Shown here: in pieces, positions 1 through 8,431 of the stretch
How the letters are laid out: each line of letters begins with the position of its first letter
How positions within the stretch are numbered: the first letter of the stretch is position 1
From: an uncultured Eubacteriales bacterium
Lineage (GTDB): Bacteria > Bacillota > Clostridia > Oscillospirales > Acutalibacteraceae
Reading direction: 5' to 3'
NCBI GenBank assembly: GCA_934718145.1
Contig: CAKUZC010000008.1
Span: forward strand, 1-20,813
DNA: 20,813 nt
The notes under the pieces: generated by a model
Told to the model about the DNA's origin: nothing
The model's input: only the letters and a program-made list of their open reading frames with translations
Database searches by the model: none
Made by a program: the position numbers and the translations under genes

Positions 1-7
1 ATATAAA

Positions 8-1033
8 ATGGCATTTTGTGATTCAATAAAACTCGAAAAAGGTATGTATTCCGTGAGCGGAAAAGGATTTACTCAGGTTTTGGAAGAGCTTGACCCTTCT
101 GAAAATTATAAAGGTACACCTATGGAAAATCTCGATGCTTATGAACGTCAATTAAAACGTTTTGGAATAAAAGTCAACGGAGCGGGATGTGACAAAGTTG
201 AAAAATTTTTCAGTGCTCCAGATTCTGCTGTTCTTTTTCCGGAATTTATTTCAAGAGCTATTAAAAAAGGTCTCTCAGCATGTGATATTTTGCCTTCCAT
301 AACAGCTGCACATACATTTATTGACGGAATCGACTACAGAACGATTTCTTCATCTACTGAAACTTACAATGAAAACACAATGGGAGGAGAAGGAAAATTA
401 ATAAGAGCAGTAAATGTTACTACAAATGACTCTCTTATAAAATTAAAAAAATACGGAAGACTTTTTTCTTCTACATATGAAGCGTTGAGATTCCAAAATT
501 TGGATATAGTCGCAATAATATTTAAGCAAATAGGTATGGATCTTGCTTACGAACAATTGGGAGATGCAGTAACAACTCTTCTTCCCGGAACTACAGAAAC
601 TGATGCAACCGAAAATGCTTCAACTTTAGGTACATTAACTTATGCTGACCTTCTTAAACTTTGGGCAAAACTTTCTCCGTATCAACCAAATGTCATGATT
701 GCAAATTCAGATACAGTAAAAGATATATTGAGTCTTTCCAACATGCAAGACGCTCAAGCAGGACTTGCTTTCCACGGAACAGGTCATTTGGTAACTCCAT
801 TGGGAGCAAAACTTATTGTAAGCAGTAAAGTTGATTCTCAAAAGATCCTTGGAATAGATAAAAACTTCGCATTGCAAATGATTCAATCAGGAGAAGTGAC
901 TGTAGAATACGACAAAGTTATCGAAAAACAACTTGAAAAAGCTGCTGTAAGCATGACTTTAGGATTTTCTAAAATATTCAGTGGAGCTGTAAAAGTTCTT
1001 AATTACAAGAGCACCACACAATCGGGAAGCTAA
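8..1033 (+). CDS. Phage-type major capsid protein (putative, HK97-like fold)
   Basis: A 341-residue protein that I recognise, from memory of clostridial phage clusters, as a major capsid protein forming the icosahedral head shell. The N-terminal part (residues about 1-90) is charged. The C-terminal two thirds alternates beta-type segments with a helical stretch and ends in the Val/Leu-rich pattern usual for HK97-fold shells. No signal peptide or membrane segment is seen. The reading frame is open to the window edge, so a start before base 1 cannot be excluded. ATG at 8 is the natural start, and its ribosome binding site would fall just outside. It is followed after a hairpin by three small phage-type genes in the same direction, which supports the call. 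Upstream terminase, portal and protease genes, if present, are not visible. Fairly sure it is phage-type; less sure of the exact family. Confidence 0.72.
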   Translation: MAFCDSIKLEKGMYSVSGKGFTQVLEELDPSENYKGTPMENLDAYERQLKRFGIKVNGAGCDKVEKFFSAPDSAVLFPEFISRAIKKGLSACDILPSITAAHTFIDGIDYRTISSSTETYNENTMGGEGKLIRAVNVTTNDSLIKLKKYGRLFSSTYEALRFQNLDIVAIIFKQIGMDLAYEQLGDAVTTLLPGTTETDATENASTLGTLTYADLLKLWAKLSPYQPNVMIANSDTVKDILSLSNMQDAQAGLAFHGTGHLVTPLGAKLIVSSKVDSQKILGIDKNFALQMIQSGEVTVEYDKVIEKQLEKAAVSMTLGFSKIFSGAVKVLNYKSTTQSGS

Positions 1034-1049
1034 TATATTTAAAAAAACT

Positions 1050-1077
1050 TTTCCCCGGTACCAAAATATCGGGGAAA
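1050..1077 (+). other. Hairpin downstream of the capsid gene
   Basis: Eight-base-pair inverted repeat, TTTCCCCG at 1050-1057 and CGGGGAAA at 1070-1077, with a 12-base loop, in the gap between the capsid gene and the next phage gene. No T-run follows it on the plus strand, so it is not a clear terminator. It could stabilise or attenuate the capsid mRNA. Confidence 0.4.
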
Positions 1078-1102
1078 TAAATATTAAAAAGGGGACATTT
1101 TT

Positions 1103-1468
1103 TTGGACTTATATGAAATCATTAAAAGGTTTTCCATAATATCCGGACTGTCATCAGATGAAATTGCTCCCTGGACTTCACTTTGCGAAGATGCTTGTAT
1201 GGAAATAAGAAAAAACCTTCGTAAAAATGTGGTCGAAGAAGACCATTCCAGACGATTAAATGCGACAGCAGCAGCTTTAGCTTTTTACAGATATATTTTA
1301 TACAGATGTTCCGGAGGAGGAATGGAAGCTTTTACAGCTGGAGAAATCAGAATAAAAACAGATTCAAAAGTAACCGCAAAAATGGCTTACAATATTTGGA
1401 TGGATGCCAAACGTTCAGTTTCAGATCTTCTACAAGACAATGAATTCATGTTCGAAAGGATTATATAG
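1103..1468 (+). CDS. Probable phage head-tail connector protein
   Basis: A 121-residue soluble, mostly helical protein. The start is TTG at 1103, preceded by a strong AAAAGGGG ribosome binding site about seven bases upstream; there is no competing ATG near the N-terminus. Size, helical character and position directly after the capsid gene match the gp6-like connector that sits under the portal in tailed phages. This rests mainly on gene order, not on a diagnostic motif. The conserved-looking centre (residues about 50-75) is an Ala/Tyr-rich helix around an RLNATAAALAFYRY segment. The next gene begins three bases after its stop, so the two are probably translationally coupled. It could also be another small head-completion protein. 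Confidence 0.5.
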   Translation: MDLYEIIKRFSIISGLSSDEIAPWTSLCEDACMEIRKNLRKNVVEEDHSRRLNATAAALAFYRYILYRCSGGGMEAFTAGEIRIKTDSKVTAKMAYNIWMDAKRSVSDLLQDNEFMFERII

Positions 1469-1471
1469 AGT

Positions 1472-1798
1472 ATGGAAGTAAGAACGAGAACTCTCATTTC
1501 GAAATATGGACAAAATATAAAGGTTACGAAAGATAATAAAAAAACATACATCCATACAAAAGCATTCATACAACCCCTTCGATGCGACATGCAAAGTGAG
1601 CTCTACGGTGATTACACGGATTCTCAAAATGTAGAACAATATCTATATATAGGTTTACCGGAAACAAAACTTTCACATTCCGAGAACGCAATTGTGACTG
1701 TGGATAATATAAATTATAAAATAAAAAAAGCCGAAGAAGTGATATTTTCCGGAAAAGTATTATATGAAAGAGCTGTACTGGAAAAATCCGATTCTTAA
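1472..1798 (+). CDS. Probable phage head-completion (stopper/neck) protein
   Basis: A 108-residue protein predicted to be mainly beta-strand, starting at ATG 1472 only three bases after the connector gene. An AAAGGA site inside the end of the upstream gene can serve as ribosome binding site. The pattern (an early IQP segment, a central YLYIGLPE segment, then NYKIKKAEEV and a closing YERAVLEK segment) resembles small beta-barrel stopper/neck proteins that I associate with clostridial siphophages and myophages, but I cannot confirm this without a profile search. No membrane segment or signal peptide. In complete phages a tail-completion protein and sheath or tube genes would normally come next; here a 94-base gap is followed by a different small protein. 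Confidence 0.42.
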   Translation: MEVRTRTLISKYGQNIKVTKDNKKTYIHTKAFIQPLRCDMQSELYGDYTDSQNVEQYLYIGLPETKLSHSENAIVTVDNINYKIKKAEEVIFSGKVLYERAVLEKSDS

Positions 1799-1892
1799 AA
1801 ATTCAAAATTAGCAATACCAAGACGTTCTTTATATGGAATTGTCTTGATATTGTTTTTTATCATAAAATAAAAATTCAGGAGGAAAATACGG

Positions 1893-2327
1893 ATGCAAGA
1901 AATTAAAAAAAGTAAAATGCCGAGAAATCTGTCTTTGACAGAACCTATAATCGTATCCGGAAAATATTTCGGAATAAAACTGTTATCCGCATATGATTTT
2001 ATGCTCTGCACCAAAATGTCAGATAACTTAGCAAAATATATGACAAAAGAAGGGTTTGACAAAAGTTTGAGTTCAAAAATAGGAGAAAGAGCCTGTATAG
2101 TCGCAATGTGCCTATATGATGAAAAAAATCAAAAAATCTTTACAGACGGACTTGAAGTACTGAAAAATCTTACTCCTGAAAATATTGAATTCATTTATAA
2201 TGAATATGATAGATTACTCAAAAAAATAGTTAAACGTGATAAAACTATAAATTGTATATTGGAAAATATAAAGAAAAAAAGATACTTAGAAAAAATAAAA
2301 ACAGAAAAGAATAATAAAACAATTTAA
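1893..2327 (+). CDS. Probable phage tail assembly chaperone-like protein
   Basis: A 144-residue charged, helical protein with an AGGAGG ribosome binding site nine bases before ATG 1893. The middle contains two helical blocks, and the stretch around residues 93-108 (LTPEN, then IEFIYNEYDRLLKKI) is typical in style of tail assembly chaperones (gpG or XkdN type), which guide tail-tube polymerisation around the tape measure. The C-terminus is very Lys-rich. There is no sign of the programmed frameshift and second product that many of these genes have. It is the last phage-like gene before the rimP promoter, seven bases from the -35 box. The assignment is tentative; a small hypothetical protein of unknown role is the alternative. 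Confidence 0.4.
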   Translation: MQEIKKSKMPRNLSLTEPIIVSGKYFGIKLLSAYDFMLCTKMSDNLAKYMTKEGFDKSLSSKIGERACIVAMCLYDEKNQKIFTDGLEVLKNLTPENIEFIYNEYDRLLKKIVKRDKTINCILENIKKKRYLEKIKTEKNNKTI

Positions 2328-2333
2328 AATAAC

Positions 2334-2362
2334 TTGACTTTATTTTGATATAAGTTTAGAAT
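2334..2362 (+). promoter_or_regulatory. Sigma-A-type promoter of the rimP-ribF operon
   Basis: TTGACT at 2334-2339, a 17-base spacer, then TAGAAT at 2357-2362: a near-consensus vegetative promoter. It lies immediately after the last phage-like gene and about 70 bases before the rimP start codon, so the operon does not depend on transcription from the phage side. Confidence 0.75.
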
Positions 2363-2385
2363 GTTTTAGTAACTTGTGAGTATGG

Positions 2386-2409
2386 AGAGTGGGTTGAACC
2401 CGCTCTTTT
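2386..2409 (+). promoter_or_regulatory. Terminator-like hairpin in the rimP leader
   Basis: The leader holds a nine-base-pair stem, AGAGTGGGT at 2386-2394 pairing with ACCCGCTCT at 2398-2406 (one G-U pair), a three-base loop, and a short TTTT run ending at 2409. It lies between the promoter and the rimP start. This is an attenuator-shaped element at a place where the operon encodes the termination factor NusA. Its role in autoregulation is an inference. Confidence 0.6.
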
Positions 2410-2432
2410 GTCTGTATTGGAGGAACTAAATT

Positions 2433-2906
2433 ATGATTAAACAGGTAAAAGTTAAGAATATATCTGAAGCTGTATATTCTTTAGCTGAACCTATCGCACA
2501 AGAAATAGGTCTTGAAATTTGGGATATAAGATTTGTAAAAGAAGGACCAAACAGGTATTTAAGAATTTTTATAGACAACGACTCAGGAATAACAATTGAT
2601 GATTGTGAAAGAATGAGCAAAGCTATAAATGGTCCTCTCGATGAATTAGATCCTATATCTTGCTCATATATTTTGGAAGTGTGTTCTCCCGGAATAGAAA
2701 GGGAACTAATAAAAGACAAACATTTTCAGAAATATATAGGTTCAGAAGTAACAATAAAATTTATACGTCCTAACGAAAATAATGAAAAAGAAATTACGGG
2801 AGAATTATACAATTTTGATAAAGATTTTATAACAATAAAAAATTCGGACGGTTCTTTGACAAACGAAGACAGAAAAAACATATCACATGTAAATTTAACA
2901 TACTAA
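2433..2906 (+). CDS. rimP: Ribosome maturation factor RimP
   Basis: RimP assists late assembly of the 30S ribosomal subunit in the cytoplasm. The 157-residue length is normal. The N-terminal domain (about residues 1-85) is followed by the family hallmark SPGIERELIKD near residue 90, then the C-terminal beta-barrel domain ending near residue 155. GGAGG lies eight bases before ATG 2433. It is the first gene of the operon, behind its own promoter and a leader hairpin, and nusA starts 12 bases after its stop. In many Firmicutes polC precedes rimP; here phage-like genes do. Identification is firm. Confidence 0.95.
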   Translation: MIKQVKVKNISEAVYSLAEPIAQEIGLEIWDIRFVKEGPNRYLRIFIDNDSGITIDDCERMSKAINGPLDELDPISCSYILEVCSPGIERELIKDKHFQKYIGSEVTIKFIRPNENNEKEITGELYNFDKDFITIKNSDGSLTNEDRKNISHVNLTY

Positions 2907-2918
2907 GGAGAAATAAAA

Positions 2919-3971
2919 ATGAGCACAGAAATATTCGATGCACTGAAAACACTTGAAAAAGAACGTGGAATATCCATGGAATTTATGCTTGAAAAAATAA
3001 ATAAAGCTATCGTAACTGCATGTAAAAACGGATATGATGGAAACGAAGATGTTACAGTGCACATTAATGAACCAGAAGGAATATTCCAAGTAGAACTTCT
3101 TAAGACAGTGGTGGATGAAGTTTATCTCCCGGGAAAAGAAATTTCACTAGAAGATGCAAGAAAAATAAACACAAATGCAAATTTGGGAGATCAAATTAAA
3201 ATAACTCTCGATACAAAAGATTTTGGAAGAATAGCTGCTCAAACCGCAAGAAATATAATACGACAAGGAATAAAAGACGGTGAAAAGAATCAAATAGCAC
3301 AAGAATTTCAAAGCAAACAAAACCAAATAGTCAGTGCTCTTATAGAAAGAATAGACGACAAAACCGGAGCTTTTACACTAAGAATCGGTAAAGCAGAATC
3401 AACACTTCCTAAAGGAGAGCAAATAGGTACGGAAAATGTAAAAGAAGGAGATCATATAAAGGTATATGTTTCGGAAGTTAAAGTTTTAGATAAAGGTCCG
3501 AAAATAATGATTTCCAGAAGTCATCCCAATTTTGTTAAAAAACTTTTCGAAAGTGAAATTCCCGAAATAAATGAAGGCATAGTTGAAATAAAATCCATCT
3601 CCAGAGAAGCAGGTTCAAGAAGTAAAATAGCTGTGCAAAGTCATAATCCCAATATAGATGCAGTTGGTTCGTGTATAGGTTCTCACGGAAGCAGATTAAG
3701 CTCCATAATCGAAGAATTGGGAGGAGAAAAAATTGATTTGATAGAATACAACGAAGATCCTGCTAAATTTGTAGCCGCAGCTCTTGCTCCTGCAAATGTG
3801 ATAAAAGTCGAATTTGATCCCACACTGGAAAAAACCTGTAAAGCAACTGTCCCGGATAATCAACTTTCACTTTCAATAGGAAATCGTGGGCAAAATGTAA
3901 GACTTGCAGCAAGATTGACCGGTTACAGAATAGACATAAAACCTGAAAGCGGGTTCTACGGAGAAAATTAA
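2919..3971 (+). CDS. nusA: Transcription termination/antitermination factor NusA
   Basis: NusA binds RNA polymerase and nascent RNA and modulates pausing, intrinsic termination and antitermination. The 350 residues follow the short Firmicute layout: N-terminal polymerase-binding domain (about 1-130), S1 domain (about 135-200), then two KH domains. KH1 carries CIGSHGSRLSSIIEELGG-type sequence near residues 248-265, and KH2 has GNRGQNVRLAARLTGYRIDI near residues 322-341. There is no C-terminal acidic repeat extension of the proteobacterial kind. AAGGAG precedes ATG 2919. It is embedded between rimP and ylxR in the classical order. Identification is firm. Confidence 0.97.
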   Translation: MSTEIFDALKTLEKERGISMEFMLEKINKAIVTACKNGYDGNEDVTVHINEPEGIFQVELLKTVVDEVYLPGKEISLEDARKINTNANLGDQIKITLDTKDFGRIAAQTARNIIRQGIKDGEKNQIAQEFQSKQNQIVSALIERIDDKTGAFTLRIGKAESTLPKGEQIGTENVKEGDHIKVYVSEVKVLDKGPKIMISRSHPNFVKKLFESEIPEINEGIVEIKSISREAGSRSKIAVQSHNPNIDAVGSCIGSHGSRLSSIIEELGGEKIDLIEYNEDPAKFVAAALAPANVIKVEFDPTLEKTCKATVPDNQLSLSIGNRGQNVRLAARLTGYRIDIKPESGFYGEN

Positions 3972-3986
3972 AGTTAGGGTGTTTGT

Positions 3987-4274
3987 ATGTTGAAAAACAA
4001 AAGTAAACCACTCAGAAAATGTATTTCATGCAATGAAAGAAAAATTAAAGAAGATTTCATTATGGTAGTTCGATCTCCCAAAAAAGAATTTCAAAAAAAT
4101 TTTTCTTTAATGGACGGAACCGAAAAAAAAGAAGGTAGAGCCGCATATATATGTAAAAACTCAAATTGCATAAAAAATACAATTAGATTCAAAAAACTTG
4201 AAAAAGCTTTCAGGCAGAAAATTAATCGCGAAATATACGAAAATCTCGAGAAAGCAGAATTGATATATGAATAA
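3987..4274 (+). CDS. ylxR: YlxR family RNA-binding protein (RNase P modulator)
   Basis: A 95-residue basic protein of the YlxR/DUF448 family. The hallmarks are present: RKCISCNERK near residues 10-19 and GRAAYICKNSNCI near residues 51-63. In Bacillus the homologue (RnpM) binds the RNA of RNase P and modulates its activity; that role is taken from the family, not from this sequence. The gene sits between nusA and ylxQ as usual, and its last eight bases overlap the ylxQ start, implying coupled translation. The ribosome binding site before ATG 3987 is weak (AGGGTG). Confidence 0.93.
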   Translation: MLKNKSKPLRKCISCNERKIKEDFIMVVRSPKKEFQKNFSLMDGTEKKEGRAAYICKNSNCIKNTIRFKKLEKAFRQKINREIYENLEKAELIYE

Positions 4275-4614
4275 TAAATTACTTTCGTTTTTGGGAATAA
4301 CCAGAAAATCGGGAAATATAATTTTTGGAATGGACTCGGTAAAAAAAGAAATTTTAAACGATAAAATACGTCTTTTATTAATTACACAAGATATTTCCGA
4401 AAATTCATTTGGAGAAATTTCAAAAACTGCCAATGAACATAACATTAAAATGCTAAAAATAAACGTTACTAAAGATGAAATAAACAATGCTACAGGAAAA
4501 TATGCAGCTATAATGGGAATCTCGAATGAAAATTTTTCAAAAAAGATTATTTCTCTTGTAACTGAAAATATTGAGCAAAATGAAAACATAATTAGGGAGG
4601 AATTCAATATATGA
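4267..4614 (+). CDS. ylxQ: L7Ae-family ribosomal/K-turn RNA-binding protein YlxQ
   Basis: A 115-residue protein of the L7Ae/L30e superfamily, whose members bind kink-turn RNA. The N-terminal [21 protein letters not shown] segment (residues about 5-21) and the central LLLITQDIS strand (residues about 37-45) are typical. It overlaps ylxR by eight bases, and infB starts within its last codons (4611), so the three genes are tightly coupled. YlxQ is a common nusA-infB operon member in Firmicutes; its precise ribosomal role is not settled. The C-terminal 25 residues are Glu/Asn-rich and variable. Confidence 0.9.
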   Translation: MNNKLLSFLGITRKSGNIIFGMDSVKKEILNDKIRLLLITQDISENSFGEISKTANEHNIKMLKINVTKDEINNATGKYAAIMGISNENFSKKIISLVTENIEQNENIIREEFNI

Positions 4615-7016
4615 TGATTAAATACAGAGTACACGAGGTGGCAAAGGACCTAGGTGTAGCCAGCAAAGAAGTAATTGCTCTTCTCAAGGAATATCTCGGT
4701 CAAGAAAAAAAACATATGACAGCCCTAAACGAAGACGAGTTAAATATAATATTTGAATATTATACTCAGAAAAATCAATCTGAAAGCTTTGATGAATACT
4801 TTAAATCTAAAGGAAATGTCGAAGAGAAAACGGAAAAATCCGATAAACCGGAACCTAAAAAAACAGTAAAGGAAACAAAAAAACCAACTTCTACAACTAA
4901 ACCAAATTTCGATAAAAAATCAAATAAACCAAATAATTCCAAACCACTCAATAAAAAAGCTTCCGGAAATAACAAACAAAAATTTGATAACAAGATAATA
5001 ATTACAGGAAGCTCTGATTCAGGAAGTTTAATAAATTCAGATAAACCTCAGGGAAAGGTTATAAATACAAGAATAGAAAACGTAAATATAGACAAGTACA
5101 ATGAAAAGTATGACAGGATAGCTTCAGAAAAAGTCAGGACAGATAATTCTGTAAATAAACAAAAAATAAATCAAAAATCTCAGCAAAGAAACAAATTCAG
5201 AAGTACCAAGAGAGAAACCGAAGCAGAAAGATTAAAACGTATTGCCGAAGAAAGAAAAGCAAAACCAATAACGGTCATGATTCCAGATGAAATAACAGTA
5301 GGTGAATTAGCTTCTCGTCTCAAAGCAACCGCAGCAGAAGTAATTAAAAAATTGATGATGATGGGAACAATGGCAACAATAAACGACACCATAGATTTCG
5401 ATACCGCAAGTTTAGTTGCCATGGAATTTCATGCTAAAATTGAAAAAGAAGAATGTGTCACAATTGAAGAAATGATTATTGATGACAGTGAAGACAAAGA
5501 GGAAGATTTGGTAACAAGAGCTCCTGTCGTAGTAGTAATGGGACACGTTGATCACGGAAAAACTTCTTTACTCGATGCAATTCGCCATGCAGACGTAATA
5601 TCAACAGAAGCGGGAGGAATTACTCAACACATAGGAGCCTACAGAATAAATGTAGGAGGTCGTGATATAACTTTCCTAGACACACCTGGTCATGAAGCGT
5701 TTACGACAATGAGAGCAAGAGGAGCTCAAATAACAGATATAGCTATACTCGTAGTTGCAGCAGACGATGGAATTAAACCTCAAACAATTGAAGCGATTAA
5801 TCACGCAAAAGCAGCCGAAGTTTCAATAATAGTAGCCATAAATAAGATGGATAAAGAAGGAGCAAACCCCGAACGAGTAATGCAACAACTTACAGAATAT
5901 GAATTAGTACCTGAAGCTTGGGGAGGAGATATTCCTTGTATAGAAGTTTCTGCTAAAACACAAAAAGGTATTGATGAATTACTTGAAATGGTAAATTTAG
6001 TAGCAGATATAAAAGAGCTTAAAGCAAATCCAAACAGAAAAGCAAAAGGAACAGTTATTGAAGCCAATCTTGACAGAGGAAGAGGACCAGTTGCAACAAT
6101 ACTCGTTCAAAACGGAACACTTCATGTTGGAGATACAGTAGTTGCCGGAACAGCAGTCGGAAGAGTAAGAGCCATGACAAACGATAAAGGCGAACGTGTA
6201 AAATCCGCCGGTCCTTCAGTTCCTGTTGCCATAACCGGTCTAGATACCGTACCTAGCGGAGGAGATATCGTAAATGCAGTTTCCGACGAAAAGTTAGCAA
6301 AACAGCTCGTCGAACAACGCAGAAACACCCAAAAAGAAGCGGAGTTCAACAGCAGAACCAAAATTACACTCGATAACTTATTTGATCAAATGAAAATTGG
6401 CGATATAAAAGAACTTAAAATTATAGTAAAAGGCGATGTTCAAGGCTCAGTTGAAGCCGTAAGACAATCTCTTGAAAAAATTTCAAACTCCGAAGTAAGA
6501 GTAAAAGTTATTCACGGAGCAGTCGGAGCAGTAAATGAATCTGACGTAATGCTGGCAAATGCATCTAATGCGATAATAGTTGGATTTAATGTAAGACCTG
6601 AACCTGACGCCGCCGACACAGCAAAACGTGAAGGAGTAGACATTAGGCTGTACAGAGTAATCTATGAATGTATAGAAGAAATAACGGATGCTATGAAAGG
6701 AATGCTTGCTCCAAAATACCGTGAAGTTCAACTTGGACGTGCAGAATGCCGCGAAGTTTATAAAATATCCAGCGTAGGAACTATTGCAGGATGTTATGTC
6801 CTTTCAGGTAAAATTTTAAGAAATGCAAAAATAAGAGTCGTCAGAGACGGTATAGTTATAAGCGAAAACGAAATATCATCTCTGAAACGCTTTAAAGACG
6901 ATGTAAAAGAAGTTGCACAAGGATTTGAATGCGGAATAGGCTTACAAAATTTCAACGATATAAAAACAGGTGACATTTTTGAAGCATTCACTATGGAAGA
7001 ATACAGAGAAGATTAA
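4611..7016 (+). CDS. infB: Translation initiation factor IF-2
   Basis: IF-2 is the GTPase that delivers initiator fMet-tRNA to the 30S subunit and promotes 50S joining. The 801 residues show an N-terminal helical IF2N domain (about 1-55), a long Lys/Asn/Ser-rich linker (about 60-190), a second IF2N domain (about 220-275), then the G domain. The P-loop GHVDHGKT lies at residues 311-318 (bases 5541-5564), followed by the DTPGHEAF and NKMD GTP-binding motifs and a SAK motif. Domains II, III and the fMet-tRNA-binding C-terminal domain follow to the end. GGGAGG precedes the start; ATG 4611 or the adjacent ATG 4614 may be used. The start overlaps the end of ylxQ. Identification is firm. Confidence 0.98.
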   Translation: MMIKYRVHEVAKDLGVASKEVIALLKEYLGQEKKHMTALNEDELNIIFEYYTQKNQSESFDEYFKSKGNVEEKTEKSDKPEPKKTVKETKKPTSTTKPNFDKKSNKPNNSKPLNKKASGNNKQKFDNKIIITGSSDSGSLINSDKPQGKVINTRIENVNIDKYNEKYDRIASEKVRTDNSVNKQKINQKSQQRNKFRSTKRETEAERLKRIAEERKAKPITVMIPDEITVGELASRLKATAAEVIKKLMMMGTMATINDTIDFDTASLVAMEFHAKIEKEECVTIEEMIIDDSEDKEEDLVTRAPVVVVMGHVDHGKTSLLDAIRHADVISTEAGGITQHIGAYRINVGGRDITFLDTPGHEAFTTMRARGAQITDIAILVVAADDGIKPQTIEAINHAKAAEVSIIVAINKMDKEGANPERVMQQLTEYELVPEAWGGDIPCIEVSAKTQKGIDELLEMVNLVADIKELKANPNRKAKGTVIEANLDRGRGPVATILVQNGTLHVGDTVVAGTAVGRVRAMTNDKGERVKSAGPSVPVAITGLDTVPSGGDIVNAVSDEKLAKQLVEQRRNTQKEAEFNSRTKITLDNLFDQMKIGDIKELKIIVKGDVQGSVEAVRQSLEKISNSEVRVKVIHGAVGAVNESDVMLANASNAIIVGFNVRPEPDAADTAKREGVDIRLYRVIYECIEEITDAMKGMLAPKYREVQLGRAECREVYKISSVGTIAGCYVLSGKILRNAKIRVVRDGIVISENEISSLKRFKDDVKEVAQGFECGIGLQNFNDIKTGDIFEAFTMEEYRED

Positions 7017-7030
7017 AAGGAGTAAATTTT

Positions 7031-7414
7031 ATGACAAGCCACAGAGCTCAGCATAATTTTGAAAGCACAAAAAGAGAGATAACCGCAATTGTTCAAAAAA
7101 TGCATGACCCCAGACTTAAAAGCGGATTTATAAATATTCTAAAAATCTCTGCGTCAGAAGATGGTTCGGTATACCATGTGTATATAAGTTCGTTGGACGG
7201 CATTGAGACTTCGGAAAAAGCTGCTCAAGTTTTAAATTCAGCTTCAGGGTTTATAAAAAATGAACTTGGGCAAAGATTGAGACTAAGACGAATTCCAAAT
7301 ATTAAATTTACCGCAACTGATGCGATAGAATACGGAATTAGTATGTCAAAGAGAATCGATGAACTTAACAACAAGTTTATCACAGCAAATTCAACAAACA
7401 ATAATGATGATTAG
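7031..7414 (+). CDS. rbfA: Ribosome-binding factor A
   Basis: RbfA is a cold-shock 30S assembly factor with a type II KH fold that binds helix 1 of 16S rRNA. The 127-residue length is typical. Early residues include a helical KREITAIV segment and MHDPRLKSGFINI, and the C-terminal half holds LRLRRIPNIKFTATDAIEYG, the usual RbfA signature. AAAGGAG lies about ten bases before ATG 7031, 14 bases after the infB stop. The Asn-rich tail (TANSTNNNDD) is variable. It is followed by a small hairpin before nrnA. Confidence 0.95.
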   Translation: MTSHRAQHNFESTKREITAIVQKMHDPRLKSGFINILKISASEDGSVYHVYISSLDGIETSEKAAQVLNSASGFIKNELGQRLRLRRIPNIKFTATDAIEYGISMSKRIDELNNKFITANSTNNNDD

Positions 7415-7426
7415 TCTAAACTTGGT

Positions 7427-7451
7427 GAGCTGATTTCTAAATAATCAGCTC
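7427..7451 (+). other. Intercistronic hairpin between rbfA and nrnA
   Basis: A perfect eight-base-pair inverted repeat, GAGCTGAT at 7427-7434 and ATCAGCTC at 7444-7451, with a nine-base loop. It is followed by a C/T-mixed stretch rather than a T-run, so it is probably not a full terminator. It could be an RNA-processing or stability element within the operon. Confidence 0.45.
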
Positions 7452-7480
7452 TCTTCCCCATTTTAGGAGGTTATTTAAAT

Positions 7481-8428
7481 ATGTATAAGCTATCTGATAT
7501 AGCAAACATACTTAAAAAGAACGATTATTTTTACATTTTAACTCACATGTATCCCGACGGAGATGCATTGGGTTCTGCATTTGCACTTTGTAGAGCTCTT
7601 CAAAAAATCGGCAAACATGCAAAAGTTATATGCGACAACCCCTTACCTGAAAAATTTCAATATTTAACTGAATTTATAAAAAAAGAAGATTTTGATTTTA
7701 ATTATATACTGGCGGTTGACCTAGCAGATACAGCTTTACTTGAATCTAATTCTAAAAAATATATAGGCAAAATAGATTTATGTATCGACCATCACATGTC
7801 AAATAAAAACTATGCAAAAATAAATTTCATAAATTCAAAAGCAGCTGCAAACTGCGAAATAATTTATAATTTACTAAATAAAATGGAAATTATCCTTGAC
7901 CCTGAAATATCAACAGCATTGTATACCGGAATAGCAACCGATACCGGGTGCTTTCAATATTCAAATACGACTTCAGATACACACTTTATAACTTCTGAAT
8001 TGATTAAACATGGAGCACAGTTCGAACAAATAAATGAAAAATTATTTTTGACAAAAACCAGAAAAAAAATTGAGCTCGAAAAAATCATATATAAAAACCT
8101 AGAATACAGATTTAATTCAAAATGTGCGATTACTCACGTTACGCTAAAAGAAATGGAAGAAATTGGAATAGGAGATAACGAACTTGACGGAATTGCATCC
8201 ATACCTATAAAAATAGAAGGAGTACAAATAGGAATTACTATACGGGAAAAAAGTGAAAACTTTTTCAAAGTTTCGGTAAGGACTTCATCTTATATAAACG
8301 CCGACGAATTTTGCAAAAACTTTAACGGTGGCGGACACGCAAGAGCGGGTGGATTTAGTATTTTCGGCAATATTAATAATGTCAAAAACGAAATAGCAAA
8401 TAAAATAAAATCAATCATGGAATGGTAA
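7481..8428 (+). CDS. nrnA: Bifunctional oligoribonuclease/PAP phosphatase NrnA (DHH-DHHA1)
   Basis: NrnA degrades very short RNAs (nanoRNAs) and dephosphorylates 3'-phosphoadenosine 5'-phosphate. The 315 residues carry the DHH phosphoesterase motifs: H22 with D26 and D28 in THMYPDGDALGS, an AVDLAD motif around residues 78-83, the eponymous DHH at residues 103-105, and TGIATDTGCFQYSNT near residues 149-163. The C-terminal DHHA1 substrate-binding domain ends in GGGHARAGGF (about residues 284-293). All metal ligands appear present. AGGAGG precedes ATG 7481. The rbfA-nrnA-truB order is standard in Clostridia. truB starts three bases after its stop. Confidence 0.94.
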   Translation: MYKLSDIANILKKNDYFYILTHMYPDGDALGSAFALCRALQKIGKHAKVICDNPLPEKFQYLTEFIKKEDFDFNYILAVDLADTALLESNSKKYIGKIDLCIDHHMSNKNYAKINFINSKAAANCEIIYNLLNKMEIILDPEISTALYTGIATDTGCFQYSNTTSDTHFITSELIKHGAQFEQINEKLFLTKTRKKIELEKIIYKNLEYRFNSKCAITHVTLKEMEEIGIGDNELDGIASIPIKIEGVQIGITIREKSENFFKVSVRTSSYINADEFCKNFNGGGHARAGGFSIFGNINNVKNEIANKIKSIMEW

Positions 8429-8431
8429 AAT

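Noticed and set aside
4161..4634. A 157-residue minus-strand open frame opposite ylxR and ylxQ.
   Set aside because: It is antisense to well-recognised overlapping genes, and its Phe/Ile-rich content is the expected mirror of Lys/Asn-rich coding DNA.
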